NCBI GenBank assembly: GCA_046351455.1
Contig: JAXLYM010000026.1
Span: 62,001 to 126,000, forward strand
Source: JADJRH01 sp046351455
GTDB taxonomy: Bacteria > Myxococcota_A > Polyangia > Polyangiales > Polyangiaceae
Direction of reading: 5' to 3'
Length of the DNA stretch: 64,000 bases
Shown: positions 1 to 7,291 of the stretch, piece by piece
How positions within the stretch are numbered: position 1 is the stretch's first letter
Layout of the letters: each line of letters opens with the position of its first letter
Notes under the pieces: generated by a model
The model's input: the letters and a program-made list of their open reading frames with translations, nothing else
What the model was told of the DNA's origin: nothing
Databases searched by the model: none
Program-made: the position numbers and the translations under genes

Positions 1-754
1 CGACCATCTGCGCGCGGTACGACAGATCGAGATCCTCGGTCAGCGTGTCGTGCTGCCAGCCGCCGGCCGCGTGGATCGCCTCTTTGCGCCACATGCCGCC
101 CGTGCCCGAGAAGTTGAAGAGGAGGCCCGAGCCGAAGCGCGCGCGGTTCTCGACGAGGTGGTGACCGTCGAGCATCAGCGCCTGCACCTTCGTGAGGACC
201 GAGTAGTCGCGGTTCAGGTGGCCCCAGCGCGTCTGCACCATGCCGACCTTCGTGTCCTTCACGAAGTGCGGCACGATCGCGCGGACGAAGTCGGGCTGCG
301 GGAGGAAGTCGGCGTCGAAGATGGCGACGAGATCGCCCTTCGCGACCTTGAGGCCTTCGTCGAGCGCGCCGGCCTTGTAGCCGACCCGGTTCGTGCGGTG
401 GATGTACACGACGTCGAGCCCCGTGGCGGCGAGGCGCTCGACCTCGGCCTTCGTGAGCGCGGCCGTCTCGTCGGTCGAGTCGTCCAGCACCTGGATCTCC
501 AGCTTGTCGGCCGGGTAATCCATCTTCGCGACGCTGCGGAGCAGCCGGATGGCGACCGTCGACTCGTTGAAGAGGGGGAGCTGGATCGTCACCTTCGGGA
601 GCTCGTGCTCACCGATCGGATCGACCTGCTGCGCGGCTGCGATCCGCTTCCGGTTCCGCCGGCAGAGGAGCACCAGGTGGAGCCGGTGCAGGCCGAAGGC
701 CGAGAGGCCGAGGAGAACGACGAAGTAGAGGACGCAAAGTGCGGTGTGGACCAT
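1..754 (-). CDS. GT2 family processive glycosyltransferase, N-terminal part (cut by window edge)
   Basis: About 251 residues are visible; the C-terminus lies beyond the left edge. An N-terminal membrane segment spans residues 5-30. It is followed by a GT-A glycosyltransferase core with LDDSTD near residue 90, IFDADF at 146-150 (the DxD metal/nucleotide-sugar site), FNFSGTGG near 213 and TEDLDLSYRAQ at 239-249. These match the cellulose-synthase/mannan-synthase-like branch of GT2, which polymerises sugars at the inner membrane from nucleotide-sugar donors. ATG at 754 was chosen because the hydrophobic segment begins right after it; a TTG six bases upstream is also in frame. The gene points out of the window, so its partners cannot be seen. 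Family is confident; the polymer made is unknown. Confidence 0.85.
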   Translation of the reverse strand, partial: MVHTALCVLYFVVLLGLSAFGLHRLHLVLLCRRNRKRIAAAQQVDPIGEHELPKVTIQLPLFNESTVAIRLLRSVAKMDYPADKLEIQVLDDSTDETAALTKAEVERLAATGLDVVYIHRTNRVGYKAGALDEGLKVAKGDLVAIFDADFLPQPDFVRAIVPHFVKDTKVGMVQTRWGHLNRDYSVLTKVQALMLDGHHLVENRARFGSGLLFNFSGTGGMWRKEAIHAAGGWQHDTLTEDLDLSYRAQMV

Positions 755-976
755 CGACAACGCGATCGCTAACACCCTCGCGTTCGGCGATTGTCACCGA
801 CTTGTAAATCGTTGCACTCTTTCGTAATCGCCGCAATTTTCTGGACTTTCGGAGCGACAGGCGGCCTCCTCCGCGGACAAGTCGCGACAGTCCATGGGAG
901 GAAGGGCCGAGTCCCGCCGCTCGCGAACATGGCAGTCGGCGGCCCCGCGACGCGGCTCACCGGGGGCGCGCGGACG

Positions 977-2314
977 TCAGCGGAGGTCGATGATCGCCTT
1001 CGGGGACGGGTGCTCGGTGGGGAGATAGATGGGCTCCATCGACCGCGGATCGCGCAGCGTCGGCCTCAGGTTCTTCGCGGAGGCGGCGCGCGCGAGGGCG
1101 ACGGCGAACGCGACGGCCTCCAGCCAGGCGAGGTGATAGCCGAGGCAGAAGTGCGCTCCGGCGCCGAACTGGCTGATCTCCAGCGACGAGGGCTGCGACG
1201 AACGACCGCGAAAGCGCGCCGGACGGAACTCCATGGGATCCGGGAACACCGCCGGATCGTGGGAGATGCTCCACAGACTGACCGCGACCAGCGCCCCCTT
1301 CGGGATGGTGCGCCCGTGCAGCTCGAAGGGCGCGACGGCCTTCCGCGTGATGGCGCCGAACGCCGGGTGCATGCGGACGGTCTCTCGAAACAAGGACTCT
1401 GCGATCGGATAAGCCTTCATCTGATCGGGAGTCGTGGGGACGCCGTCTCCCTCGTTCGCCTCGGCCACGAGCTCGTCCCAGAGGTCCGGGTGGTTCGCGA
1501 GGCGCAGCGCGATCCACGCCATGGTGGCGGAGATCGTCTCGTGCCCGCCGAGGAGGAGGAGCCTCGTGTTGTCGAGCAGCTCCCGTTCGGTGAGGGGCTG
1601 TCCGTCCTCGTCCTTGGCTGTCGCCATGGCGCCGAGCAGAGTGTCTGTCTGCGGGTTTTGCCGGACGCGCGCGAGGATCTGGAGGAGCTGCTCGTCGATC
1701 CACGCCTTCGCCTTCTCCGACCGGACCGCCGGCGAGCCCGGGAAACGCACCTTGACGTTGAGGTTCGCGAGGAGGAGATCGCGGTACTTCTTCCGCCACG
1801 GTTCCAGGTCGCCGACGTCGACTCCCAGCATCCGAAACATGATGTCGAGGGCGGCGCTCTGGATCTCCGGGAGGACCTTCGCGCTCCCCTTCGCGACCCA
1901 GCGATCGCACATCTCGGTGAGCACGCCCGCGGCCATGGCGCCGGCCTTCGCCGCGGACAGCCCACGTGGCAGGAACGGCCCGTTCATCGCCCCGCGCATG
2001 TGCCGGTGCGCCGCGCCGTCCTGCGAGAGGAGCGACTGCCCCGCGACGAGCGGCGCGATCTCCTGGAGGTGCTCGCTCGTGAAGGCCTTGTTGCGAAACA
2101 GCTCCAGCGACTCCGGCGTGGTGCAGAGGAGCACCCACATCCCGAACCCGGTCGTGATCCAGAACATCGGCCCGAGGCCCAGATCCGAGGCCTTCTGCAT
2201 CGCCTCCGGGAAGTGACGGTACGCCATCGGGATGTGGCCGATGAGCGGGAACGCCCCTGGCAATACCGGCAGGCCGTCGCGCGTGCGGACGGATTTCGCG
2301 AACGGGTTCTCCAT
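977..2314 (-). CDS. cytochrome P450
   Basis: The protein has 445 residues, a normal length for a soluble bacterial P450. All hallmark motifs are present: the I-helix GGHET at 256-260 (oxygen activation), K-helix ETVR at 311-314 (ExxR), and the heme loop FGAGAHFCLG with the thiolate Cys at about 390. There is no membrane anchor. P450s insert one oxygen atom into a substrate and need a ferredoxin or similar redox partner; none is encoded nearby. The start ATG lies 17 bases after the stop of the upstream lipoprotein gene, so the two are probably cotranscribed. The substrate cannot be inferred from sequence. Confidence 0.93.
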   Translation of the reverse strand: MENPFAKSVRTRDGLPVLPGAFPLIGHIPMAYRHFPEAMQKASDLGLGPMFWITTGFGMWVLLCTTPESLELFRNKAFTSEHLQEIAPLVAGQSLLSQDGAAHRHMRGAMNGPFLPRGLSAAKAGAMAAGVLTEMCDRWVAKGSAKVLPEIQSAALDIMFRMLGVDVGDLEPWRKKYRDLLLANLNVKVRFPGSPAVRSEKAKAWIDEQLLQILARVRQNPQTDTLLGAMATAKDEDGQPLTERELLDNTRLLLLGGHETISATMAWIALRLANHPDLWDELVAEANEGDGVPTTPDQMKAYPIAESLFRETVRMHPAFGAITRKAVAPFELHGRTIPKGALVAVSLWSISHDPAVFPDPMEFRPARFRGRSSQPSSLEISQFGAGAHFCLGYHLAWLEAVAFAVALARAASAKNLRPTLRDPRSMEPIYLPTEHPSPKAIIDLR

Positions 2315-2331
2315 TGAAAAGCGCCTCTGGC

Positions 2332-3075
2332 TCAGAAGGTCTGATCCTGGAAATGGAACAGGAGCGCGCGCGAATTCGCCTCTCCCGGATGCAGGATGAT
2401 CGCGCCGTCGATCTTGCCGTCGTTGCGGTGGACCTTGTGCGCCGAAGCGCCGCCCGAGCTCGACGCATACACGCTGATCTTCTCGTCGAGCGGGATCTCG
2501 TCCACGACCATGTCCGAGAGCTGCGTCATCGGAATCGCGGTAAAATCCGTCGATTTGACGCCCATGTCCGCCACGTAATCGAGCGCGAGCCCCGGGTGCC
2601 ACCCCTCCGCCCAGGCGGGCCCCGGCAGCGCGTGATCGATCGCGAGGTAATCGACGTCGGGGTTGCCCTGCGTGCTCAGCACATTGACGACCATGCGGTA
2701 GGCCGCGCCGTTCATGACGACCTCGATGATCACGTGATCGCTGTTCGGCATCGGGCACTGCAGATCGGTCGGCTTGAGCACCGCGAGGACCGTCCCGTCG
2801 AGCCGGCCGAACGCGTTCGTCAGCTGATCGCCGAACGTGTCCGTGCAGGCCGCGGCCTTGTCGATCGGCGTCGTGGTGGTGGTGGAGCCGCCCGTCGCCG
2901 TGACGCCTCCCGTGGAGCCGCCGGTCCCTGTGGCGCCCCCCGCGCCGCCCGCCCCGGTGCCGGAGGTGGTGGTGTCGGTGGTCGTGCCGCCGCTGCCGGA
3001 GGCGACGGAGCCGCCGCAAGCGGTCAGGGTGAGCGTCAACGAAGCAAAGAAGATTGAGCGAGCGAGTTCACGCAT
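2332..3075 (-). CDS. lipoprotein with Gly/Thr-rich linker, function unknown
   Basis: The protein has 247 residues. A short signal peptide ends in a lipobox (LTLTACGG, Cys at about 19). A low-complexity Ser/Gly/Thr linker of about 45 residues (GSGG, TTTDTTT and GGSTGG blocks) follows, and then a globular region of about 180 residues that I do not recognise. This build is typical of myxobacterial surface lipoproteins, with the linker acting as a tether from the outer membrane. The start at 3075 was chosen because it opens the signal peptide; the frame extends further upstream into repeat sequence. It probably shares an operon with the P450 gene downstream. Confidence 0.75.
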   Translation of the reverse strand: MRELARSIFFASLTLTLTACGGSVASGSGGTTTDTTTSGTGAGGAGGATGTGGSTGGVTATGGSTTTTTPIDKAAACTDTFGDQLTNAFGRLDGTVLAVLKPTDLQCPMPNSDHVIIEVVMNGAAYRMVVNVLSTQGNPDVDYLAIDHALPGPAWAEGWHPGLALDYVADMGVKSTDFTAIPMTQLSDMVVDEIPLDEKISVYASSSGGASAHKVHRNDGKIDGAIILHPGEANSRALLFHFQDQTF

Positions 3076-3158
3076 GGACCCGCGCTCTAGGGCATCCGCT
3101 CGCACCTGTCGACCTCGCGCGAGCGATTGTCTTCCGTAGCGGACCTTTCCAATCGAAG

Positions 3159-3365
3159 GTGCCCACCCCCGGTCGCATGCTCGCTGCGCTGCGCGTGCGC
3201 CCGCCCCTCCCAAATCGCTCTCTCCGTTACAACGTCAAGGATTGCATCCTTTCTGCTGCGGACTCCGCTCCGCCGGGCGGAGCTCCGCCTCCGCAGAAAG
3301 GACTCCGTCCTTCCAGTGGCGGCCGGTTCGCGATGGGAGGGGGACGTTCCGTCACGCTCCGAGCA
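3159..3365 (+). repeat. interspersed repeat, module A with module C inserted (copy 1)
   Basis: This copy begins GTGCCCACCCCCGGT and runs through CCCGCCCCTCCCAAATCGC (module A, left half). At about 3231-3325 it contains an inverted module C with CGGACTCCG and GGCGGAGC blocks. It ends with the right half of A, TTCGCGATGGGAGGGGGACG. The halves CCCCTCCC and GGGAGGGG are complementary, so module C sits in the loop of a long hairpin. The same A-C junction recurs, inverted, at 51495-51652. The repeat fills most of a 513-bp gene-free gap. Confidence 0.75.
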
Positions 3366-3480
3366 GCTCTGAAGCGTCTCGGAAATGACAGGAGGTGCCC
3401 CTCCCTGAGGCCGCGGAGCATCTCAGCGTTCGTCACATCTTTCGCGTCGATGCCCGCTCCAACGGCCCGTCCCGTCAGCG

Positions 3481-3520
3481 GGGGAGTGATACGAGGGGGC
3501 GGAGCCCCCTTGTAAATCCC
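3481..3520 (-). repeat. interspersed repeat, module B (copy 1), strong hairpin
   Basis: In minus orientation this reads GGGATTTACAAGGGGGC, TCC, GCCCCCTCGTATCACTCCCC. The core AGGGGGC (3494-3500) and GCCCCCT (3504-3510) form a perfect 7-bp stem with a 3-base loop. Matching copies lie at 43950-43986 and 51298-51336. It may act as a terminator for either strand, but no uridine run follows. Confidence 0.7.
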
Positions 3521-3550
3521 ATGAAATTGCGACGAACGCCGAGGCGGAGC

Positions 3551-3590
3551 AGCACCCGAGCCTCCGTTTCATGCTTTTTGGAAGCATTCT
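3551..3590 (+). repeat. interspersed repeat, module D (copy 1)
   Basis: GCACCCGAGCCTCCGTTTCATG followed by TTGGAAGCATTC matches 44153-44190 with few changes. This copy abuts and slightly overlaps the stop codon of the histidine kinase gene, so the repeat now forms the end of that gene. Confidence 0.55.
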
Positions 3591-5004
3591 ACGCAGGCGC
3601 GGCGAGCGGAAGTCGGACCGTCACGGTCGTCCCCTTCCCCGGCGCGCTGTCGATCGCGATGTCGCCTTGCATCGATCGCACGAGCTCCGCCGCGATCGAG
3701 AGGCCGAGGCCGGTCCCGCGTCCCTGGGCCCCTTCCCCGCGCGCGCGGGCGGCGTCGGCTCGGTAGAAGCGATCGAACACGCGCGGGAGGTGCTCCGCGC
3801 CGATGCCCTCGCCGTCGTCCGTGACGTCGATCCGCGCACGATCGCCCTCTTTCGTGACGGAGATCGTGACGTGACCCGCGGCCGGCGTGTGCTTGATCGC
3901 GTTGTCGGCGAGGGCCCGCACGACCTGCCGCGCGCGCGACAGATGCGCCCGCGCCCACACCGCAGACGCCTTCGCCGAGAGGGTGACGCCGCGCTCCTCC
4001 GCGAGCGGCGCGAGCTGCTCGGCGACCTCCTCCGCGACGTCCGCGATCGCGATCGGCTCCAGCTCGATCTTCGCCTCCTCCGCGTCGAGCCGCGCGAGAT
4101 CCAGGAGCTCGCCGAGCAGCGTCGACAGCTCCTCCGCGTCGCGCTGGAGCCGGAGCGCCTCTTCGCGCGCGCCTTCGGGCAGCGTCGCACCGTCGCGCGA
4201 CAGCAGCTCCGCCCGCGCGCGCAGCACGGCCACCGGCGTCCGCAGCTCGTGGCTCGCGTCCGCGATGAACCGCCGCTGCCGCTCCATCGAGGCCTCGATC
4301 GGGCGCATCGCGCGGCCCGCGAGAAACCAGCTCCCGACCGCGGAGAGCAACAGGCCCGCCGCCCCGGTGAGCAGCAGCGTCGCGAGCGTGCGCGACAGCG
4401 AGGCCCGGCTCGTGCGCAGCGCCTTCACCACCTGCACCGCGCCGACGACGCGGCCGTCGTGCGCGACCGGCACCGTGAGCAGCCGCACCGGCTCGCCGCC
4501 CGCGTCACGCTCCTCGGCGCCTTCCTTTCCGTCCAGCGCCGCCCGCAGAGCGTCCCGATCGGGCAGGCCCACGACGGGCGCGCGCCGGTTGGAGCGCACC
4601 TGCTCGCCGCCGGCGATCATCGAGAAAACAAGGAGATCAGAGGCCTCTTCGGGGCTCTCGTCCGTTCCGTCCCGGCGGCCCTCGTCGCGCTCGATGGGGC
4701 GCGCGCGGTCGTCGTCCTCGTCGTCGTGGTGGCGCTCCCGGCCGTGCTCTCGCCCGCCGTGCTCGTCGTCGTGATCGCTGCGTCCGCGGTGCTCCGGCTC
4801 GCTCTCGGCGCGCTCGTGGTGCAGCTCGGCGAGGACGCGCGCGGAGGCCCTCGATGCGCCCTCGCGCAGGTCGTGATCGATCGCGAGCGCGCTGGCCCGC
4901 ACCTCGCTGTACACGGCCGTGCCGAGCGTCACGACGAGCACGGCCGCGAGGACCAGGAGGTTCCACGCCGCGAGGCGCAGGCGGACGCGCGGGAACGCCT
5001 TCAT
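3589..5004 (-). CDS. sensor histidine kinase with His/Asp-rich periplasmic loop
   Basis: The protein has 471 residues. It has TM1 at 13-31, a periplasmic sensor region, TM2 at about 205-229, an H-box ASHELRTP with phospho-acceptor His252, then N-box (DNAIKHTP), D-box (DDGEGIG) and G-box (GRGTGLGLS) ATPase motifs. The sensor loop at about 62-99 is crowded with His, Asp and Glu (HDDEHGG, HHDDEDDD), which suggests metal-ion binding. The start ATG overlaps the stop of the response regulator gene as ATGA, so translation is coupled. The signal is inferred to be a divalent or trivalent metal because a His/Asp-rich protein and a ferric-reductase-like protein are encoded divergently. The kinase role is certain; the signal is a guess. 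Confidence 0.92.
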   Translation of the reverse strand: MKAFPRVRLRLAAWNLLVLAAVLVVTLGTAVYSEVRASALAIDHDLREGASRASARVLAELHHERAESEPEHRGRSDHDDEHGGREHGRERHHDDEDDDRARPIERDEGRRDGTDESPEEASDLLVFSMIAGGEQVRSNRRAPVVGLPDRDALRAALDGKEGAEERDAGGEPVRLLTVPVAHDGRVVGAVQVVKALRTSRASLSRTLATLLLTGAAGLLLSAVGSWFLAGRAMRPIEASMERQRRFIADASHELRTPVAVLRARAELLSRDGATLPEGAREEALRLQRDAEELSTLLGELLDLARLDAEEAKIELEPIAIADVAEEVAEQLAPLAEERGVTLSAKASAVWARAHLSRARQVVRALADNAIKHTPAAGHVTISVTKEGDRARIDVTDDGEGIGAEHLPRVFDRFYRADAARARGEGAQGRGTGLGLSIAAELVRSMQGDIAIDSAPGKGTTVTVRLPLAAPA

Positions 5005-5672
5005 CGACCGAGCGCGTAGCCCACGCCGCGCACCGTGCGGAGGAGCGGCTTCGCGGGCGGTTTGTCGATCTTCTCGCGCAGGTAGTGCACGTACGTGTCG
5101 ACGACGTTCGAGCCGCCCTCGAAGTCGTTGGGCCACACCGCGCTGATGATCTGGTCGCGCGTCAGCACGCGGCCCGCGTTCTTCATCAGGTGCTCCAGCA
5201 GCGCGAATTCGCGGGCCGTGAGCTCGGTGCGGCGGTCCCCGCGGACGGCCTCGCGGCGCACGCGATCGAGCACGAGGTCCTCCACCTTCAGCGTGGCCGC
5301 GCGCGCGTCGCCCCCTTGCCGCCGCAGGAGCGCGCGGATCCGCGCCGACAGCTCGGCGAAGGCGAACGGCTTCACGAGGTAGTCGTCCCCGCCCGCGTCG
5401 AGCCCGGCCACGCGGTCGTCCACGGCGTCGCGCGCGGTCAGCATCAAGATCGGCGTGCGCACGCCCTGCCGGCGCATGCGCATGCTGATCTCGAGGCCGC
5501 TCATCGTCGGGAGCATCAAATCCAGGAGCACGAGGTCGTACCCCCCGGCCCGCGCGCGCTCGAATCCGGCCGCGCCGTCGCCCTCCGCGTCCACGTCGTA
5601 GCCCTCGCGCCGCAGCGTCCGCTCGATGAGATCGCGCAGCCGGGCCTCGTCCTCGACGACCAAGATCCGCAC
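5001..5672 (-). CDS. OmpR/PhoB-family response regulator
   Basis: The protein has 223 residues, with a receiver domain (acidic pocket E7-D8, phospho-acceptor D51 in LLDLMLP, T79, K101 in VKPF) and a C-terminal winged helix ending RTVRGVGYALGR. It acts in the cytoplasm as a DNA-binding transcription factor, phosphorylated by the kinase encoded immediately downstream and overlapping by four bases. The start is GTG at 5672. The 118-bp gap to the divergent operon beginning at 5791 is the natural place for its binding sites; a spaced CTGTGA/TCACAG pair (5706-5711, 5753-5758) is there but weak. Confidence 0.95.
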   Translation of the reverse strand: MRILVVEDEARLRDLIERTLRREGYDVDAEGDGAAGFERARAGGYDLVLLDLMLPTMSGLEISMRMRRQGVRTPILMLTARDAVDDRVAGLDAGGDDYLVKPFAFAELSARIRALLRRQGGDARAATLKVEDLVLDRVRREAVRGDRRTELTAREFALLEHLMKNAGRVLTRDQIISAVWPNDFEGGSNVVDTYVHYLREKIDKPPAKPLLRTVRGVGYALGR

Positions 5673-5790
5673 GGAGCGCAGGGTAACACCGCCCTTTCTG
5701 CGAACCTGTGAAAGCTCTCATCCTCGTCTCGGGACCTTCCAAACCTCGCGCCTCACAGTCATCTCGCACCCGAGAAAGAGAGTTTTCGAG

Positions 5791-6222
5791 ATGGCACAGG
5801 ACACGAACGCATCCCCCCGCAAAGGCCTCCTCATCGCCGCCGCGGCGACCGCGCTCACGCTCGCGGGCGGCGTCACCGCGGGCTCGCTGCTCGGCTATGT
5901 CGGCCCGGACCGCGGCGCCGCGACCGCGACGCTCGACGAGGCCGCGGCCCCACGGGACGGCGCCTCCGCGCGCTCCGACAGCCCGCCGGTGGGGCCGCGG
6001 GAGACCGTCGAACGAGGCCGCAGCGAAGCCGCCCCGCAGCCCACGGAGGCGCGCGTCGACGCCGCGAGCGCGGATTCCCCGGATCCGCAAGCGTTCCAGG
6101 AGCCGACGCGCGCCGGCCGCGACCACGATGGACGGGAGCGCGGCGGCCGTGACCACCACGGGCGCGACCACGCCGAGCACGAGCGCGCGGAGCACGAACG
6201 CGGGGACGACGACGATGATTGA
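5791..6222 (+). CDS. membrane-anchored protein with His/Asp-rich C-terminal tail
   Basis: The protein has 143 residues. It has an N-terminal hydrophobic segment (12-36, possibly a signal anchor), a disordered Ala/Pro-rich middle and a tail (110-143) rich in His, Asp, Glu and Arg (RDHDGRE, RDHHGRDHAEHE, ending in five Asp). Such tails bind metal ions in many periplasmic proteins; no enzyme domain is visible. The start ATG follows an AGAAAGAGAG stretch. It is the first gene of a three-gene operon and is divergent from the two-component system, whose kinase has a matching His/Asp-rich loop. It may be a metal buffer or a target of the regulator (inference). I know no named family for it. Confidence 0.7.
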   Translation: MAQDTNASPRKGLLIAAAATALTLAGGVTAGSLLGYVGPDRGAATATLDEAAAPRDGASARSDSPPVGPRETVERGRSEAAPQPTEARVDAASADSPDPQAFQEPTRAGRDHDGRERGGRDHHGRDHAEHERAEHERGDDDDD

Positions 6223-6514
6223 GCCGCGCAAGCGCCCCGCGCCGAAGCTGGATCTGTCGGCCTCGGAGTGGAAGCTCCTCGCCGTGACGTGCGTCGCGCT
6301 CGTCTACGTCGCGGCGTGGATCGCGATCCGGCCGGGAAACGCAGGGAATTCCGCGAGCGCCCCGGCCCCGGCCGCGGAGCCCGCGATCGTCGCCGCCGGC
6401 CCGACGCGCGCCGTCTCCCCGACGCGCGCCGCGTCCCCGTCGCGCGCGGCGGCCCCGCGGCCCCGGTCACCGAGCCGCACCGACGTCGTCTCCGGCGCCT
6501 CGTCGCGCCGCTGA
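6215..6514 (+). CDS. small single-pass membrane protein
   Basis: The protein has 99 residues: a short basic N-terminus, one membrane helix at about 22-39 (LAVTCVALVYVAAW) and a long disordered Ala/Pro/Arg/Ser tail with a repeated TRA(V/A)SP motif. The start ATG lies inside the end of the preceding gene (8-bp overlap), which indicates translational coupling. No known domain is seen. It sits between the His-rich protein and the ferric-reductase-like protein and is probably an accessory of that unit. Confidence 0.55.
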   Translation: MIEPRKRPAPKLDLSASEWKLLAVTCVALVYVAAWIAIRPGNAGNSASAPAPAAEPAIVAAGPTRAVSPTRAASPSRAAAPRPRSPSRTDVVSGASSRR

Positions 6515-6571
6515 GAACGACCCGCGATCGGCTTATTTCGAAGGCGAAACGAAGATCGAGAGAGGTGTCAC

Positions 6572-7291
6572 GTGGATCGGAGATCGACAACTCGCTATGT
6601 GCTTCGGGGCGCGCTCGTCGGCGTCGCGTTGCTGGCGCTGCTCGGCGCGCTGGGCGCGCGCGTGGGCTGGGTGGCGGTGCCGCTCGAACGCCCCGAAGGC
6701 CACGCGTTCTGGGTCGCGTCGCGCGCGGCCGGGTTCGCGGCGTACGCGGCGCTCACGCTGGAGGTGGTGCTCGGCCTCCTGCTGTCGACGTCGCTGGCGG
6801 ACGCGTGGATCGCGCGCGCCCGCACCGCGGATCTGCATCGGTGGCTGTCCCTCACGGCGATCGGGCTCGGCTTCGCGCACGGGATGCTGCTCGTCGGCGA
6901 TCGGTACGTCCGCTTCGACGCGCTGGACGTGCTGATCCCGTTCGTCGCGCGGTACCGGCCCACGGCGGTGGCGCTCGGGGTGCTCGCGGCGTACGCCGCG
7001 GTGATCGTGCACGTCAGCTCGGCTCTCCGCGCGCGCATCGGGGCGCGGGCGTGGCGGGCGCTGCATTTCCTGGCGTTCGCGCTCTACCTCGCCGCGACGG
7101 CGCACGGGCTGCTCGCCGGGAGCGACGGGCGCGCGACCTCCACGCGCCTCGTCTACGCGGCGTCCGCGGCGCTCGTGCTGTGGCTCACGATCTACCGCGC
7201 GGGCACGGCCATCGCGATCACGGCGCGGCGGGATCCCGAGGCCTCTCGGGGCGCCGCGCGCGCCGGATCCACGGGCGTCACTGCTTCATGA
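6572..7291 (+). CDS. ferric-reductase-like heme b transmembrane protein
   Basis: The protein has 239 residues with about six membrane helices. Two pairs of His, each pair 14 residues apart, are visible: DLHRW...FAHG and ALHF...AAHG (helices 3 and 5). This is the heme-ligand pattern of the ferric-reductase-like transmembrane domain (MsrQ/YedZ, NOX and FRE relatives), which passes electrons across the membrane through b hemes. No FAD/NAD domain is fused, so a partner must supply electrons. The start is GTG at 6572 with GAGAGAGG seven bases upstream. The 3' end overlaps the convergent peptidase gene by 14 bases. Its place beside a His/Asp-rich protein and a two-component system suggests a metal or redox role. 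Confidence 0.75.
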   Translation: MDRRSTTRYVLRGALVGVALLALLGALGARVGWVAVPLERPEGHAFWVASRAAGFAAYAALTLEVVLGLLLSTSLADAWIARARTADLHRWLSLTAIGLGFAHGMLLVGDRYVRFDALDVLIPFVARYRPTAVALGVLAAYAAVIVHVSSALRARIGARAWRALHFLAFALYLAATAHGLLAGSDGRATSTRLVYAASAALVLWLTIYRAGTAIAITARRDPEASRGAARAGSTGVTAS

